Origin: CAWULT01 sp963923455
Lineage (GTDB): Bacteria > Acidobacteriota > Vicinamibacteria > Vicinamibacterales > UBA2999
Direction of reading: 5' to 3'
DNA length: 23,997 bases
Assembly: GCA_963923455.1 (NCBI GenBank)
Contig: CAWULT010000071.1
Coordinates: 1 to 23,997, forward strand
Below, in pieces: positions 21,930 to 23,997 of the stretch (its first letter is position 1; each line of letters opens with the position of its first letter). The position numbers and the translations under genes were made by a program. Below the pieces are notes generated by a model. That model searched no databases. It was not told where the DNA came from and saw only the letters and a program-made list of their open reading frames with translations.

Positions 21930-23997
21930 ATGCGCGACACCGGCCCCGCCGCTCGGGTCGACGAGCTCCGGCGCGAGATCCGGCGCCACGAAGAGCTCTA
22001 CTACGTCGCCAACGTCCCCGAGATCGCCGACGCGGACTTCGACGCGCTGCTGGCGGAGCTGGCCGCGATCGAGGCCCGGCACCCCGAGCTCGTCACGCCC
22101 GATTCCCCGACCCAGCGCGTCGGGGGCCGCGTCGCGGCAGGCTTTGCCAGCGTCGAGCACGCCGAGCCGATGCTCAGCCTCGACAACGCCTACACGGACG
22201 ACGACCTCCGGGCCTTCGACGAGCGGGTGCGCAAGGGGCTGCAGGACTCGGCGCCAGCCGAGGGCCCGATCACCTACGCCGCCGAGCTGAAGATCGACGG
22301 CCTGAGCATCGCGCTCACCTACGAGCAGCGCGTGCTGGTGCGGGCCGCCACACGCGGCGACGGCGTGACGGGCGAGGACGTCACCTTCAACGTCAGGACG
22401 ATCCGGGCGATCCCCTTGCGGCTGCCGGACGACGCGCCCGACCGCGTCGAGGTCCGCGGCGAGGTGTATCTGCCGCGGAGGGCATTCGACCGTCTGAACG
22501 AGGAGCGGGAGCAGGCGGGGGAGCCGCTCTTCGCCAACCCTCGCAATGCAGCGGCCGGCGCCTTGCGCAACCTCGATCCGGCGCTCGTGGCAAGGCGGGG
22601 GCTGAGCGCCTTCACCTACCAGCTGGTCTCGGCCGACGGCCCGGCGACGCACGCGGCGACGCTCGAGACGCTGCGGCGCTGGAGCCTGCCGGTCGAACCG
22701 CACTGGCGCCTCTGCGAAGGCCTGGACGGCGTACTGGCCTTCTGTCGCGACTGGGCCGAGGCCCGGCGCACGCTGGCCTTCGAGACCGACGGCGTCGTCA
22801 TCAAGGTGAACGATCTGGCGCAGCGCCAGGCCCTCGGCACGACGAGCAAGTTCCCCCGATGGGCCGTCGCGTTCAAGTTTCCGGCGGAGCAGAAGACGAC
22901 CCGGCTGCTGAAGATCGACATCAACGTCGGCCGCACGGGTGCCGTCACCCCCTTCGCCGTGCTCGAGCCGGTCTTCCTGGCCGGTTCCACCATTGCGATG
23001 GCCACGCTGCACAACGCCGACGACATCGCCCGGAAGGACATCCGCGAGGGCGACTGGGTGATCGTCGAGAAGGCCGGCGACGTGATCCCGCGCGTCGTCG
23101 GTCCCGTGCCGAGCCGCCGGGCGCCCGGCGCCGCGCCGTGGCAGATGCCGACGGCGTGCCCGCGGTGCGGCAGCACCCTCATCCGGCCAGGCGACGAGGT
23201 GGTCTGGCGCTGCGAGAACACGTCGTGCCCGGCGCGCCTCCAGCGCGGGCTCGAGCACTTCGCGTCGCGCGGGGCCATGGACATCGAGGGCCTCGGCGAG
23301 TCGCTGATCGCCCAACTGATCGAGCACGGCCTGGTCCGCGACTGCGCCGACCTCTACCACCTGGACGCCGCGCAGGTGGCCGCGCTGACCAGTACGTCCA
23401 CACGGGCCGACGGCAAGGTCATCACCCGGCGCGTCGGCGACAAGAACGCCGCCAAGGTGGTGGGGCAGATCGCCCGCAGCAGGACGAACGACCTGTGGCG
23501 CCTGATTCACGGCCTCGGCATCCGGCACATCGGCGAGCGGGCCGCGCAGGTGCTGGCGCAGGCCTTCGGGTCGATCGACGCGATCATCGCGGCCACGCCG
23601 GAGGCGCTCGAGAGCACGCCGGAAGTGGGGCCCGTCCTGGCCGCGGCCACGCGCCAGTGGTTCGACGCACCGGAGAACCGGCGGCTCATCGAGCGGCTGC
23701 GCGCGGCTGGCGTCCGGCTGGACGTGCCGCCCGAAGCCCGCGCGGGTGTGCCACCGGCAGGGCCGCTGCTCGGCCGCACGTACGTCATCACCGGCACGCT
23801 GAGCGCCATGTCGCGCGACGAGGCCGAGGCGGCCCTGGTCCGGCTCGGCGCGAAGGTCACCGGGTCGGTCAGCAGGAAGACGACGGCCGTCATCGTCGGC
23901 GCCGACGCCGGGAGCAAGGCGGACAAGGCCGCGGCCCTCGGCGTCCCGATGCTGGACGAGACCGGCTTCCTCGCGCTGCGGCTCAGGCGGAGGCGAG
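21930..23997 (+). CDS. ligA: NAD-dependent DNA ligase LigA (3' end outside the window)
   Basis: LigA seals nicks in replication and repair using NAD. The frame opens at ATG 21930, and 689 codons are visible before the window ends without a stop. Domains in order are: Ia (ELYYVANVPEIADADFDALL), the adenylation core with nucleophile Lys121 in ELKIDGLSIAL, the GEVYLPRRAF and KFPRWAVAFKFPAEQ motifs, and the OB fold (INVGRTGAVTPFAVLEPV). These are followed by the zinc finger Cys410/413/428/433, helix-hairpin-helix repeats and a C-terminal BRCT domain (from about residue 611). The BRCT domain ends near LDETGFLAL, so only a few codons are probably missing. It lies 9 bases after ispB. Confidence 0.96.
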   Translation, partial: MRDTGPAARVDELRREIRRHEELYYVANVPEIADADFDALLAELAAIEARHPELVTPDSPTQRVGGRVAAGFASVEHAEPMLSLDNAYTDDDLRAFDERVRKGLQDSAPAEGPITYAAELKIDGLSIALTYEQRVLVRAATRGDGVTGEDVTFNVRTIRAIPLRLPDDAPDRVEVRGEVYLPRRAFDRLNEEREQAGEPLFANPRNAAAGALRNLDPALVARRGLSAFTYQLVSADGPATHAATLETLRRWSLPVEPHWRLCEGLDGVLAFCRDWAEARRTLAFETDGVVIKVNDLAQRQALGTTSKFPRWAVAFKFPAEQKTTRLLKIDINVGRTGAVTPFAVLEPVFLAGSTIAMATLHNADDIARKDIREGDWVIVEKAGDVIPRVVGPVPSRRAPGAAPWQMPTACPRCGSTLIRPGDEVVWRCENTSCPARLQRGLEHFASRGAMDIEGLGESLIAQLIEHGLVRDCADLYHLDAAQVAALTSTSTRADGKVITRRVGDKNAAKVVGQIARSRTNDLWRLIHGLGIRHIGERAAQVLAQAFGSIDAIIAATPEALESTPEVGPVLAAATRQWFDAPENRRLIERLRAAGVRLDVPPEARAGVPPAGPLLGRTYVITGTLSAMSRDEAEAALVRLGAKVTGSVSRKTTAVIVGADAGSKADKAAALGVPMLDETGFLALRLRRRR

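Noticed and set aside
20712..23528. 938-codon open frame on the minus strand antisense to ispB and ligA
   Set aside because: High GC leaves few stops in the antisense frame. The product is low-complexity, Arg/Val/Asp/Gln-rich with no motifs, and both sense genes are certain.

Overview
The window is a GC-rich (roughly 70%), densely packed bacterial chromosome segment with many 1-8 base overlaps of start and stop codons (GTGA and similar). The gene set is Gram-negative: System I cytochrome c maturation genes, signal-peptide beta-barrel proteins and a lipoprotein. Gene content, codon use and gene order suggest Acidobacteriota, possibly Vicinamibacterales. That placement is inference, since no marker RNA is present. 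I see no rRNA, tRNA, CRISPR array, insertion sequence, prophage or recent-transfer island.

Layout: (1) 1-4567, plus strand: the 3' end of a probable ccmH, a two-TM double zinc-ribbon protein, a secreted/anchored protein of unknown function, ccmA, ccmB, ccmC, a ccmD-like gene and a 58-aa membrane protein. Together they form a haem-export and cytochrome c maturation operon. (2) 4604-7146, minus strand: aroA-aroK-metallophosphoesterase, covering two late shikimate steps. A 63-bp divergent promoter region follows. (3) 7210-9370, plus: an RsbW-like ATPase overlapping an inositol-phosphatase family gene, then an outer-membrane beta-barrel protein. (4) 9434-15286, plus: a DedA/VTT membrane protein, a family 2 glycosyltransferase, ttcA, dtd, a secreted barrel-like protein, a dapF homologue and an SLC13/DASS transporter. 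(5) 15351-15938, minus: a small alanine-rich lipoprotein. (6) 15959-23997, plus: radC, larC, metG, tatD, a long-chain polyprenyl diphosphate synthase and ligA, which runs off the window end.

Most of the window is housekeeping: tRNA modification and proofreading (ttcA, dtd, metG), aromatic amino-acid and cell-wall precursors (aroA, aroK, dapF), quinone side chain/lipid carrier synthesis (ispB) and DNA maintenance (radC, tatD, ligA).

The points most worth a second look are: a DapF homologue in which both catalytic cysteines are serine; a strong in-frame ribosome-binding site inside metG that could release a free C-terminal tRNA-binding domain; a 13-of-14 bp hairpin between a TATAAT box and the start codon of the DedA-like gene; a recurring pattern of -10-like hexamers 4-11 bases before start codons, suggesting leaderless or near-leaderless transcripts; and unassigned partners inside the cytochrome c maturation operon. 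I did not find a clearly new multigene system.
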